Source: Condylostoma magnum
Taxonomy: Eukaryota > Ciliophora > Heterotrichea > Heterotrichida > Condylostomatidae
Direction of reading: 5' to 3'
NCBI GenBank assembly: GCA_920105805.1
Contig: CAKKTI010000050.1
Location: 18,301-82,300, forward strand
DNA length: 64,000 bases
The notes beneath the pieces are model-generated. The model saw nothing but the letters and a program-made list of their open reading frames with translations. It searched no databases and was not told the DNA's origin. Positions 12,688-24,600 of this stretch are shown here, piece after piece. Both the position numbers and the translations under genes were made by a program. Position 1 is the stretch's first letter. The number at the start of each line of letters is the position of its first letter.

Positions 12688-13461
12688 ATGGGTTGCAGCT
12701 AGCCAACTAGTGAATTATAAAATCTTTCAAATATAGAGACTAAACTGTTTAATTAAGAGAAGAAACTTCTTTTACACAATTTAACTATAAAAAGCGCTGT
12801 TAAGGTATTCAAAGAGAAAAGCCACAGAAACAAAATATCTAATCTACAAATCAAGCATGCTTATAAGGCCTGCAATTTAGCAAATAAAAACTTAGATAAC
12901 AATAAAAGCCCCGTTTTGTTGTTCTACTAAACCTTAGAGAATAATAGTAGAATAGAGCTTGACACTATCATACATTGTATAATTTTGAAATCGACTGGAT
13001 AAATTGAAGAAAAGGCTGCATAACTTTTTAAGATAGGCAAATAAGACTTGCTTTCAAAAGAAAAGTTTATTCAGCTAGTTATAGAATTAGGTGAAATCTC
13101 TGCTTTTATGATTTGAATTTCAGAGGGAAAAATAGAGTAGTATTAACTGGATTTATACTATAATAAAATCCGTTCGGGAATTAATAGATACGCAAAGTAC
13201 ATTATTACATTACTTAACTTTAATAATGAAGCCATTGCACGTCAAAACTTTGTTCAAGCCTTTTAATTTAATGCAGAATTAAGACGAATGCTCTATTCCA
13301 GCTCATTAAGAAGTGATATAATAAAGTTTTCAAGTTATTAGATTTAGTAAATGTATTCAAAGCTTAATGATTATCGATAAAATATGTACCATTTTTCTAT
13401 AGATGAATATTGCTTATAACGAGCTCTTCTACAATAAGTGTTACATATACATATATTTTAA
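12688..13461 (+). CDS. unknown protein with N-terminal MGC (possible myristoylation/palmitoylation)
   Basis: About 257 residues, not recognised. It begins MGCSQP, a classic N-myristoylation start followed by Cys for palmitoylation. The rest is helical and Lys/Leu/Asn-rich. The segment around 80-140 (SRIELDTI, then LSKEKFIQLVIELG) resembles degenerate EF-hand helices but has no loop with the full set of ligands. The end is uncertain. No in-frame TGA occurs before 13852, well inside the convergent RBR gene (its stop is at 13544). The TAA at 13459, or the one at 13435, is therefore the likely stop; a short intron near 13438-13466 leading to TGA is another possibility. Confidence 0.5.
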
Positions 13462-13543
13462 TCCAGTGAGATTTTATATCATAAGCTTTCCACTTCCTAT
13501 ATAAAAGCATTATTCAATAGAATCAAATTACTACCTATACCTT

Positions 13544-15175
13544 TCACTTAATTCCGTCAAGAGTATTACAAAATGTGCCAAATGGACCTTGTCTTCTAAA
13601 ATGAGTTATATGTTGTGATTTAGTCAGTGGTTACAGGCATAAAAAGCAGAAATGAAATCTTCCTCCACACTTCCTACTAGGGCAAGTTACAAAATTGCAT
13701 CCTTCTTATTTAAATACTCCTTCCCCACAGTTAGGACATTATTTTATTTCCTCACCTAGTAAAAGGCTAATTTAATGGCAGTCTCCGTTATGATCTTGTC
13801 CACAATTCAAGCATAAATTGGAGTTGCAATTAGAGCAATTATCCATACGTTTGATCTTCTCAACCAATAGTTTAACTGAGCAGTTCCAGCAAGTAATAAT
13901 ATGATCGTTTCCTTAAGGGGCAATATGGTTCAAAGCTTCGTCTAGATATCTATGGTATATATCTGACTTTACTAAGAATTAAATATCTGAAGCATTGTAA
14001 CCTTAATCACACAGAGGGCATTTTAACTAGAAAGCTTTTACTTGTCCTTCTTGTATCTTGGTTGTTAAGTAATGGGATAAGCAGTTCTTGCAAAATATAT
14101 GTTCACAGTCTAAGCTATGAGTTTCAGATTGTTTATAGTATTACCAGTCTATTTAACACATTTTATCTTTTCTTTCATCGCTTGATGATCGTTTCTGTGG
14201 GCTTTTTAGTTTAGGTTAAGGGGAATTAGTTGAATTTAAGGTGTGGATACAATCTAAGCATTGCTCAGCATTAGACTTAACTACATTTATTTGGCATCTT
14301 CTGCATATGAAGTGCTGAGAACATAGTTGTGTTAGATTGCGTACATTTCCACAGTATTTGCATTCCTTAATTAGATTGTTTTAAGGTGGTAACTGATTAG
14401 GTAGATTCGATTGTTTATTCGGTGATTTAGGTTTATTGTATGAATCAGGAGTACCATAATATGTTCTCTTTTAAGGACTCAATGCAACTTGTCTGCCTCT
14501 ATCTTAGTTATTTTATTCGGTTGGAACTTAATTACCTATACTTTAACGTTATTGCCCCATTTGATATCTACTTCCCTCGCTTGATGATCGTTTATGTGGG
14601 CTTTTTAGTTTAGGTTAAGGGGAATCAGTTGAATTTAAGGTGTGGATACAATCTAAGCATTGCTCAGCATTAGACTTAACTACATTTATTTAGCATATTC
14701 TGCATATGAAGTGCTGAGAACATAGTTGTTTTAGATTTTGTCTATTATCACAGTATTTGCATTCCTTGATTATATCGTTTAAAGGTGGTAACTGATTAGG
14801 TAGATTCGATTGTTTATTCGGTGATTTAGGTTTATTGTATGAATCAGGAGAACCATAATATGTTCTCTTTTAAGGACTCAATGCAACTTGTCTGCCTCTA
14901 TCTTAGTTATTTTATTCGGTTGGAACTTAATTGCCTATACTTTAACGTTATCCCGAATATTATGGATGAATTCCTTTCCAGTTTTAACTATTTTATTTAT
15001 CTTAGTGGGATGACCCTTGCAAACTAATCTAATTATTCAAAACTTAATTATGCTATTAGGCAGTTTGTAACTTTCAATATAAAATTATAAGAGCAATAAG
15101 TAAACCTAAGACTATGGTTATGATAATGTTCTTTATATTCTAATTAGATTGCTCTTCATCCTGTATATTATCCAT
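13544..15175 (-). CDS. RBR-type E3 ubiquitin ligase with N-terminal TM segment and an internal duplication
   Basis: 543 residues. A single membrane helix lies at about 14-33, then a Gln/Asn-rich linker. Next come two copies of a 124-residue block (about 75-199 and 208-331) with a small Cys cluster (CKYC, LCSQHFICR, then CLDC). The C-terminal half is the catalytic RBR: RING1 near 340-400 (CQIDW, LDCEHIFCKNC, CPLC), an IBR-like zinc pair, and RING2 (CPNCGEG, GCNFVTC, FHFCFLC) ending with HFRRQGPFGTFC. RBR ligases pass ubiquitin through a catalytic Cys in RING2. The stop is TGA at 13544-13546. It lies 106 nt downstream of the oligoribonuclease stop. Confidence 0.85.
14181..14951 (-). repeat. in-frame tandem duplication inside the RBR gene (2 x 372 bp, period 399 bp)
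   Basis: Bases 14181-14552 and 14580-14951 are near-identical, differing at only a few per cent of positions and sharing long exact runs. The period of 399 bp equals 133 codons, so the frame is kept. Each copy codes for a Ser/Gln/Pro-rich part and one Cys4-like zinc cluster. The 27 bp between the copies are not duplicated. Such identity in protein-coding DNA means a very recent duplication or ongoing gene conversion. Confidence 0.9.
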
Positions 15176-15281
15176 TTTAAATTGAAATATAGATTATAAT
15201 CCTTTATAAACATAGCATTTAACTATTAGACTTATAAACTATAAGTAATAGAACTGCTAAAACTACATACTAATTTAATTA

Positions 15282-15806
15282 TCAAGTACTAAACAATGAT
15301 TTGTAGAACCTATACTCTTCAATACTCTCTCTAATATCATCTAAAGCTCTATGATTGCATTACTTAGCCGGAGGATTTACATTATTTCAATTAGTTATTA
15401 AGTGTTTAATACTACTAACATCAAATATCCTATGCCTTTAAACATAACCTTCCTCAAATAGCCTAGGCATCTCTTTCAATAGAAACAGTCTATCAGTACC
15501 AATGGAATTTCCACATAAAATCGCATTTCTACACTATAATTAACTTAAACAAGAAATAACTTAAGTCTCTACTTCTTAAATAGTAAAAGCAGACTATAAA
15601 ACTTGTTATGTTAATCCAGAAGATGCATGCATATTCTTAACAAAATCACACATTTTGTTTAGTTCTTTTTATGTAGCTTAAATAACATATTAAATGCTTT
15701 CTCCTATCTGGTTTTAGTTGCTATCAGTAACAATCATTGCAAACTCAATAATTCTGTTATTGTGGTGATCTAGTCCTGTCATTTCTAAGTCAATTCAAAG
15801 CTACAT
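15282..15806 (-). CDS. oligoribonuclease (Orn/REXO2), DEDDh exonuclease
   Basis: 174 residues, the normal Orn length; degrades short oligoribonucleotides to mononucleotides, usually in mitochondria and cytosol. It starts MQLWIDLEMTGLD, holding the first Asp and Glu (D6, E8). Then come RIIEFAMIVTD, a region with MHASSGL, GNSIGTDRLFL (Asp) and NHRALDDI (His and the final Asp). Trp4, conserved in the family, is TGA, and the Gln before CNHRALDD is TAA. The gene nevertheless ends at TGA after LFST with no TAA or TAG nearby. One short gene thus shows both roles of TGA. Its ATG is 1 nt after a TAA-TAA of the upstream gene. Confidence 0.92.
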
Positions 15807-15807
15807 T

Positions 15808-16695
15808 TTATTATAAACTATCTAGTTTGTGTCTTAGTTGATTTAGATAAGATCTTCTGCTCCGAATGGATAATGATCTAGCTTTTCGTTGCTTTTGCTT
15901 AATTTAGTGCAATTCTTCGTTTTGTAACTTCTTTAAAGCTTCAATGCTATCTTGTCTACTATGTCTTAATTATGATTGATACTATCTATCGCTTTTCCTT
16001 TTATCTTGTTTAAGCTACTATTAAAGATTATATGCTTTCTGATATCTGTTGTAATCATCAATATTTCGTTACTTTTCTTGATTTTACTGCTCTAATTTGA
16101 TTCGTCTGTTCTCTTAGATTTCTTAGTTTTTGTAGTTATTATTATATTCAGCCTCTTATAATTTCTTTTATTGCAGGCTTTTCTAGTACTTGTATTTCAA
16201 TTGATTACAAAACCTCCTTTCTTATATAAACTCTTTTTATTGCTCCTGATACTATTATTATTTTAACAATCTAGTTTTATCTCATTACTCCTTGTTTATC
16301 AAAGCTTCCTTTTACCTTAACTTTTGTTCTAAATTTGAGGTTTCAACTTATATTTTCTTAGCCTTGCATTTCCCTTTTATAACTTTCCTACTTTGAATTG
16401 AAACACATGTACTAATCTTGGAACTATTAAAAGGTTTTTAACTGCTATGAAAATCATTGAAGGATGATTAAGTTCCTATATCCAAAGTCATTGAATTGTT
16501 CTCTTTCTCTTACTATTACTGATTTTATAACAATTAGTTAGACCCATCAAGAAATTCGTTAAACTTGTGATTAATTTCAAATGAAATTTTAGACAAACTG
16601 GCAGTATTTCCTATTGTTTCACCTATAGAAACATTTTTATTTCTGTGACGAGACTTAAAAGTAAAGACAGACTTAAAACTACTTTTCTATGACAT
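15808..16695 (-). CDS. coiled-coil protein, unknown function
   Basis: About 295 residues. The N-terminal 70 are Ser/Lys-rich (MSQKSSFKSVFTFKSRHR). From about 120 a highly charged Gln/Glu/Lys/Arg coiled coil runs nearly to the end, which is basic (RSLSIRSRRS). No domain recognised; it looks like a cytoskeleton-associated protein. The stop is set at tandem TAA-TAA (15808-15813), 1 nt before the oligoribonuclease ATG. Reading those as Gln would end at TGA 15790, overlapping that gene by 17 nt. The ATG lies 15 nt after the TGA of the HEAT gene and in the same frame. Confidence 0.65.
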
Positions 16696-16710
16696 TTTTA
16701 TATTAACTAA

Positions 16711-18756
16711 TCATTCTAGCAGAAGTGTGCTTATTTGATAGGCAAATAATTCAACATTTTGTGGCATTCCAGAGCTATCAATCTGAATACTGCTTTCAAT
16801 ATACTTAAACTCCCACTCTTTATCCCAAGTAAATGAAAACATGTCAACTTACTCTTCCTCTACAATTTGAAAGTTTGCAGGTGCTAAATCAAATACTTAA
16901 TTTTCCTTTTAGAACTTCTTTATCCTTGCATCTTCTGAAATTCCTGTTAATTCGTATCTGACATCATAATCCTTATCCTCACTTAAGATTTTATACAAGT
17001 CTTATCAATAGCCACTCTCCGGGTAGTAAAGTTTGCCTCTTTTAACAGCTCTAGCTGCTACCATTTTCACATTTACAACCTCATCTTAGCATAGCTTTTC
17101 AAATTATTCCTGTAAATGCTCTTGAAAGTATTCTTCATATGGCACTAACTCATTACAAATTATCCCAAAAGTACTTCTGAATGTGTAATTTTAGTTATTT
17201 GAGAATCTGCCCAGCATACTTTATACTAATTCACTGTTATATGGTAGGACCTTTAAAATCAACCCGGAGATTCCTACTGCAGCTTGTTATCTAACCTAAG
17301 CAAATCTGTCCTCGCATAAAGCTACAGAAACAGGCCAAAGTTAGTCAATTAAGTTTTAGTTGTTAAGCAAGTCTGCAAGACTTGCAATTTGTTTTGCTAA
17401 TGCTTCCCTGATTCTTCAATTATTCACTTCTTGCTAAGCTTATTGAATTATTGGAAAAATGAATTAAAGTTCCTCTTGCTGTAAATTCTTACAAAATTTA
17501 GATAACGTTGAAAAAGCTTTAAGTCTTATCATTAAAGAGTCCTGTAGAAAGTTGTTATAAAGTGGTAAAAGGTCCTTTTTAGCGTCTTATTGGCTTATAA
17601 TTCCAGCAATTTCATGTAAACTTGAAGCCATGCATAACCTAACCTTTTAGTATTGACTTTGACACAGTACTCTATGGGAAATTGAGATCAACTACCACCT
17701 TGATGGGCCTATAGTCAAAGCTAATCCTGGGAAAGTGTAAGCTAATTGGTTCAAAACGTTTTCATTATCAGTTCCTCCTTAGACTGTCTGGTTTATTATA
17801 GTTAAAATCTCATTATTAACTGTTTTGGTATGTATTATATACTCTCCTAACTTTTGAAACATGGAATTCTTTACAAATCTTGACTTATCTTTACAGAGAT
17901 CAATTAAAATTTAGTTGATTTCTTCCACACTTTAATTAGGAAAGTTTAGCACATATTACACAAAATGCTCAGCTGCAGATTTTCTTATCTATCATTACTT
18001 ATCTTTGCAAAATCCTATGAATAGTTTTTAGAATTTCTACTCGAAAACATTTGGTGATATCATATCACTTAGTTGGGCAATTGCACCAATTACTGCCTTT
18101 TTTATCTTGATTGATTTAACATCCAAGAGAGAAAGAAGCTCAGCACATATGAACCCCTCGCATACTTATTTCTCCAATTCCCTGCAAAGTTTACCCAGTA
18201 GTTAAGCTCCAAGTACTTTAAAATTCTCTAATTCTTCGTCATGTATCAGTTTTAGTATAAAAGTAAGAATAAAATTGCTTCTATCCTGCTTTTTGTAGTA
18301 ATTTAAGCATTCTATGAGAGAATGACATGATATTTAATTCACTTCTTCATCTTATTCAGAAAGTAAAGTTTCAAATATACTAGCAACGTGATCTACTAAA
18401 AAGTTGTAGTATCCAAGACTCTCGATAAAGTATTTGCAGAGTTTCGGCATTTCTAAGGCTAATTATCTTCTTATTTAAGAATCGTCAATGGCCTGCATAA
18501 AATTTACTAATTGGTGTAACAGAGGAGGTATAGTGTATACTGATAAATGGCCCAGTTCTACCGCAGTTTCATATATTTGCTATGCAAAAAGTAATCTATC
18601 ATCAGTCTTAGTACTTTGCCCGTATGTTTTTATTTTATAGTTTGCAAATTCTTACATTTAGAGTGAGTTGTTGGCTTAGGTACTAAATATTCCAGGACCG
18701 TTTATATCGTATTCATTTAAATAAGACTTGTTAGATGATGGGACAATTCTAGACAT
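16711..18756 (-). CDS. HEAT-repeat protein, PP2A/PP4 regulatory-subunit-like (PR65 / PP4R1 type)
   Basis: 681 residues built almost entirely of paired helices of about 39 residues. Repeats carry the HEAT pattern: QWQIRKSAAEHF near 250, NWRIREALAKQI near 455, RFAQVRQQAAVG near 490, VVNVKMVAARAV near 580. This composition resembles the scaffold A subunit of PP2A and PP4R1; exact orthology cannot be settled by eye. Such proteins hold a phosphatase catalytic subunit. Several repeat Trp residues are TGA. It ends LLLE-TGA with no nearby TAA or TAG, and the next gene's ATG comes 15 nt later. 263 nt separate its ATG from the divergent ubiquitin-like gene. Confidence 0.75.
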
Positions 18757-19019
18757 AAAGCTCATTATAAAATACAAAAATGTTTATTTAATTTTGCTGA
18801 TTTTACGACTAGAATTTGGGTATTTTCTGTATATATGAAGACATATAATACCAGTAAAATTTGCAACTATAAAAACTATCCAAATACACTACTCACTGTA
18901 TCTACCAAAACTTTAAATCCCACAAATCTCCTAATTACCCTTAAACCTCCATATATACCAAACAAACTCCCATAAATCCCAGCCTACATTATTCTTATCT
19001 GACAATCTTAATAATAAAT

Positions 19020-20581
19020 ATGCAAATTATCATTAAAACTCTTACAGGCAAGAAACAACCAATGAACTTTGACTTAGACAACACAGTGATGTAGGTAAAG
19101 CAAGCATTACAAGAAAAGGAAGGAATCAGCGTCGAACAGATAAGACTCATATACAGTGGAAAGCAACTCGCAGACGAGAAAACCCTTTAAGAATACGATT
19201 TAAGGGCTGGAAACGTTATCCACATGGTCCTCCAATTACGCTAGTTAGTTTATTAATTTAACAGGTTTTTTAACAAATGTAATAACTGAAAGCTAAATTA
19301 ACTAAAGCAGGACTCATCCAGCCCAATAGCTGTGCACAGGCAAATCCCCAGTAAACGTTAAGTTTCATGAACCAGATGCTGGATTTACAAGGTAAAAATC
19401 TTCATGAACAGATGATCATGTATGCAGTAATTTACAATTAGATAAAAAAGTACAAGAGTAAGGAAAAGGCTGGATTGCAGTGCTGGCAAGTTGTATTATA
19501 TATTCAATCTTAGGGCAATTAGGAGAATGAGTTTGGAATTTTTTTCAAGCTGTTGAACGGTAACTACGATTAGAAAACATGTGAAGTGTATAGGGATTTA
19601 AGGCACAAAATGATTACTTAGTATGATACTATTGATGAGCAGTTGACTTAGAGTTTAGATTAGATCGAGTTGAGAGTTGGGTAATGAATCAATTTCACCT
19701 TGTAAAATATACCAAAGAACTAGGTTTTTAAAGATCTGTAAAGCTAAACTATTAAACAACTTTACAAATTCAGCCAAAAGGACAAAGTCTTAACTGGATC
19801 CTAATTCTTGATACTAGTGCTGGATGGTTTTTAACAATAGTCTAAAAGAAAGGTAGAGGAGGTCACTGTACTTAACAACGCTTTGAAGAGAAGAAGGGAG
19901 AGATAGATTAATAAGAGAGCTGATGCTGATCAAAGATATAAGGATTTTGATATCATGAACTATGGAAAACACCAAAACTCCATACAGCCTATAAGATAGG
20001 CAAACAATACAGCTGTATAAGAAAAACCAGACACATCGCAGGTATAAGTCTATGAAGATTAGATTCAAAGCTATAAGAAGTAAGTAAATAACTTACAGAG
20101 CTAGTTAAAAGAGGAAGAAGAGGAATCAAGTAGATTGAGAGATGCTTTAGAGGAAACTATTGAGCTATGTGACGCTGTGTCTTATCAGCATGATTTATTA
20201 TTAATCTAAAACTCAAAAAATAAGAATTTAATAGCTAGTTTAGCTGATAAACTGCTGGAAATTGACGAATCTTTACTCAAAGAGTTTGATTTTGGTGATA
20301 TTATAAACGATCCTTGCTAAGATTTCGAAGCTACTGGAATATTGCATAATAGAGAAAATATAGAAGCTGAGGAGCAATGGAAGCAGTAGAATGATGATAT
20401 GATTGATTTACCTTTGTAGATCTAAATGGATGATTTAGTAGAAAAGCCTGAATCTGCTTCTACTCCAAAATTCAAGAATAAGGAGAATAGTTATTAAACA
20501 GTTTAACTCGCATCTAGTCCTAGTATTATAGAACTGGAAGAAGGAGATAGTGTTCAAGTTATTTCTTAAGTAGATAATTGA
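19020..20581 (+). CDS. N-terminal ubiquitin-like domain protein with C-terminal coiled coil (one putative 17-nt intron)
   Basis: Residues 1-76 are a ubiquitin fold: MQIIIKTLTGKKQPM, KEGISVEQIRLIYSGKQL and HMVLQLR. The Gly-Gly needed for conjugation is missing (LRQL instead of LRGG), so this is an integral domain and not a modifier. Removing a 17-nt GT-AG stretch (19248-19264) exactly at the domain end joins it in frame to a 434-codon ORF that could also start at ATG 19277. Unspliced, the first ORF stops at TAG 19242 or TGA 19287. The second part has a helical region (about 90-230), a basic stretch (KRRRERQ), a coiled coil (about 300-370) and an acidic tail. Function unknown; possibly a proteasome-linked adaptor. 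It ends at TGA 20579-20581. Confidence 0.65.
19248..19264 (+). other. candidate 17-nt intron
   Basis: GTTTATTAATTTAACAG. It starts GT, ends AG, and lies exactly between the ubiquitin-like domain (76 codons) and a second ORF in another frame. Removing 17 nt puts the two in one frame. Longer or shorter GT-AG choices here (for example 21 nt) do not. Confidence 0.5.
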
Positions 20582-20752
20582 GTAAATTCAGGAAATTGGT
20601 TTGTTTGTTTTAAAACCGTTTGTATTGATAAATTATGTAGGAAGTTAGTACAATATCTACTCATTTTTACTGTAATATTTAAATAAAGATTTAACACAAA
20701 TTTCAGTATAAATTCCTATAACACAAAAACCGAGTTTATTAAATCTTTAAAA

Positions 20753-21562
20753 CTACTTAATAAAATCTAAATGTTTGTTTAAACTTGGCTGAAATTCTCG
20801 ATCTTGTTCAAAAATAGATGGAGGAGGCAACACTTTAACTACTTTTTCTTTCCCGAAACTTTACCTTTAATACTTAGTTGATTACAAAATTTCCTATAAT
20901 TATAAATCTCTTCTTTATTGCAATGCTTATTAATCCTAGTTCTCTCTATTATCATTCAGTATAATAACTCTCTGCTTATTATCATCCATCATAATCCTAA
21001 GCTCATTTAAAGCTCCTTCTCCAACTTCTAATCCAATAGAGAAAATTCCATCGTTATCTATTAAATCTATATCAACTTATCTTACTTTCAGAGTGTTGGC
21101 ATTAAGTACATATAGAGAAACCTAAGGATTTTTTCTGATTTCTGCATGAAACTAGTCAATATTCAAAAATGTGATGTCATTTGACCCTAATATAAACTCT
21201 CCTTAGTAAATCAATCCTAAAACTATTGAATCTTAAGGTATATTAGTGACCTTTACTCCAAATTAATGCTGTATTTCCTCTCATCTTAGAACAGCCCCTA
21301 ATACTCCGCTTCCTCCCCAATCTTCCTTCAAATTAACAGTAATTTCCCTATATTACATCTAAGCTATATTATAAACCTTTAGAATTACATTACATCCTAC
21401 ACTACCATTGATTATTTTTATCAAGTAGTCCAAATTATCAAGCTTTATCCCATTAATTTCTACTATAAAGTCTACATAAGGCTAAAGATCAGAATGGGAA
21501 GCAGGGGAGTTGTCCTATATTTAAACAATTCTACATGCACTTTTAGTCTAAGATGATCCCAT
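20753..21562 (-). CDS. GRASP55/65-like Golgi stacking protein (two PDZ-like domains)
   Basis: About 269 residues. It starts MGSSQTKSACRIVQ, the N-myristoylated GRASP start. Two GRASP-type PDZ domains follow: DNSPASHSDLQPYVDFIVEI then WGGSGVLG at the end of the first, and PQDSIVLGLI, EFILGS and the second half up to about 210. Membrane-anchored GRASPs link Golgi cisternae and act in unconventional secretion. The C-terminal part is Lys/Pro-rich (VVKVLPPPSIFE). The end is placed at TAG 20753 (TAG-Phe-TAA). The first in-frame TGA is 20588, only 6 nt from the convergent gene's TGA, and the added tail looks non-coding. Its ATG shares one base with a TGA of the upstream giant gene. Confidence 0.82.
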
Positions 21563-21600
21563 CAAATATGAAAAATAAACAATTGTATTTAAGAATCCTA

Positions 21601-24600
21601 CTAAAAAACAGATACTATAAACTAAATACTTTCCAGAAGATAATTGACTTTTTCATCTAAAATTTCCAAGTAGAACTCTTTCATTGAAGAAGGCAACTGT
21701 TGGTTATCAGCTCCTTAGTTTGTGGTCATTTCTGGCACAATTGTAAAAAGTTTGTCTTAGCCAGACCTTAAAACAAACTTACTTCCAACCTTACTTACAT
21801 TCAAATTACTGTCATATCCATCACTTATGTTTATAAACAAAAATATACCTAAGCAAGGAAATCTATCAACTAGCATCCTTATACCAGTTTGAAACATTTT
21901 TACAATCCAATAGTACAAGAAGTAAGCATTAGATATCAAGATGATTGCAAAAAGGGCTAGTTTACTTATCTAATCCAGATCTTAAGTTAGAAAGTATAAT
22001 CCACAGTAAATTGTGCATGCAGAGACAGATATTGACCTAATTTCCATCTCATTTAACTCCTTTAAGCTATAAGGTTAGTTTTTATTTTAAATATGCAAGC
22101 AGACAATCAAAATAAGCATCACTGTTAGGGCTTGTATGGGGATTGAAATCGGAGCCATGAAAACAGAGCAGCATGTAATGAATATTTTCCTATACAGTAT
22201 AATAAACTCCCAGTAATAGTGCTTTCTATTATACCCATTGAAAAGAAATCCAAATTTTATCCTTGTACTTAGTTAGTCTAACTCCCTAGCTTATTTTCTA
22301 AGTAGAAATAAGCAAACGGAAGGAATACCTATGCCCCATATAATAATTCCAGGAAGTGCGAATGATAAAGCAAAAAACAGATGCTCTTTATCCCAGCATT
22401 GTATATCTAAATCTTTAGTCATTCAAAATTCACCCTCGTCCAACTCCTCGCAGCTGAAAATTGCAAAAGTATATACTAGAATTTGTGGATGCAGTAAAAA
22501 TAGTAGTATGACTATAGTAGCAATCACTTTATCATAAAATAGCTCGATCTTTTGCTTCATAGCAAGGATTATTAGCCATGATGCAAATAAGCCTAATATT
22601 ATGATAAAAGGAAAACTTACTATCATTATTAATTTGACATATACAACATCATACTCAAAATCTGCTAAAAAGCAATCAACTGAAAATAATTAATCAGTAA
22701 CCGAGTTAGTGTCCTCATGCACTGAAAACAGGTCAATTACAAGCTAAGGCCACTCCAAATCAAAGCTAGCTGTTAATACTATCAGCTAAATATAGTTCAA
22801 AAATATCTTTATATACACACTATACAACGATTTTGGCTTATAAGCGGAACTCATTGTAGTTTTTACTAGAATTATAGCGATTATAATTACTAATATAATA
22901 ATTCCAGCTAATCTAAGAGAATTAATTGAATCACCTGGACATTCACTGCAATTATTCTTAGAGGATCTGGAAAATTAATAGTCACAACTTTAGCATTTAT
23001 TTCCCTTATATCCCTTATGACAGTTTCCTAAGTAGTTTATTTCAGGAGGAGGATCTGACCCAGTACACGCTTCCGGCAAAGGACATGTATAGATTGTAGT
23101 AGAATGCTTACTTGTCCTTCAATAACCTTTCAACGGAGCAAATTAAACACCTCCCCAGCATATCGTATTCACTAAGCACTAATTGCACTATCCTTCTAGT
23201 GGGTCTAAAGAGTAAGTTCCCTTTTCACAATACTTGCATGCAGTATCTATTAAAGCTTCTCCAGAAATACAGTCCCGCATTTCCATTTGAATATTAATCG
23301 AATCATTATATATAAAATCGTCATTGGCTGTCTCTTACATCTATAAGCTTATACCACTTGTTTAAACGTATATTTCAGTATACGAGCCTGGGGTGAATGT
23401 AATGGCCCATTAATTAAATTCATATACTCCCTTTTTAGCATTAACTCTTGCTATTCCTGATATTATAGTACTTTATTCGTCTTTAGCTCGTATAATTGCT
23501 TCAGAACTATTATCGTTTTCTACTATTTGGTTATAGTGATCTACAATGGTAAGTTTTAAGTTAAGTTTTGGGTCAAATTGACTTGAGGCTATATTATTGA
23601 GGGAAATTGGCTATAAGTCTTACAAAACTCTTTACTAGCCCTCGACAAGTTAAACTAGCTTAATGCCGTATGATGCTTTATCATCTCCGTACGCTGCCTT
23701 ATTATCCTGGAAAATATTGTTCTCCAGATTAGGAAAATTATTATCCCAAGAAATAGCCCCTCCTTAGTCATCAGCAAAATTGTCTATAAAGCGATTATCA
23801 ATTACATCAAATTAGCAATTTTATACACTTTCACATAATAAGAATAAGGCACCTCCAATCCCAGAAGTTGATTCAGTAGTTGAATTTATCCCAATACTAT
23901 CTACTGCTTAATTTGAAGTAAAGGTACTATTTTTGATTAGGATAGAAGTATTATTTGATTTTATTGCACCACCATTTAATGCTTGGTTATTTTCAAAACT
24001 GCTATTCTCTATATGCAATAATTATGGATCATCTAATATGCTGAAAATGAACATTACCCCTCCGTCATGTTTTGCTGTAAGATTTTTGAATTATGAGTTA
24101 TTTATATATACTTAGTTACAATTCACACAGAATAATCCTGCACCTTGAAGTCCTTTTCCATCTTATATAATGACATTATTAAGAGATATTAGCTTATCAT
24201 CTGAGCATTGAATAGCTGTGCTTTTAAAATCTGAGATTTGAGTATCTTATATATAAATTTCCTCAGTATTACTAGCTACTATGATACTATTTTCTGATGC
24301 CATTTCAGTTATTTTGCTACCTTTTATATACAGATATCCTTGCATTACATTTAGTTTATGCATATTACTTATTGAACTGTTAGATATAGTTATACTACTC
24401 AAAAGACTTAAGAATAGATTTTATCCATTATAAAATTAGCAATTATCAATATAAACCTCACAGTTAATTGAAATATCTAAAAAATCAGTATTTTAATCAT
24501 GAATCTTGGTATTATCTAGTCTAAGTATTGATTAAATTAGTAACATTCCTTGTTTTATTCCATCATTTGAGTTATTATTAAAGATTTCTGTATCTTTTAT

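Noticed and set aside
14839-15027. Plus-strand 62-codon ORF.
   Set aside because: Antisense of the RBR gene N-terminal region and its duplicated block.
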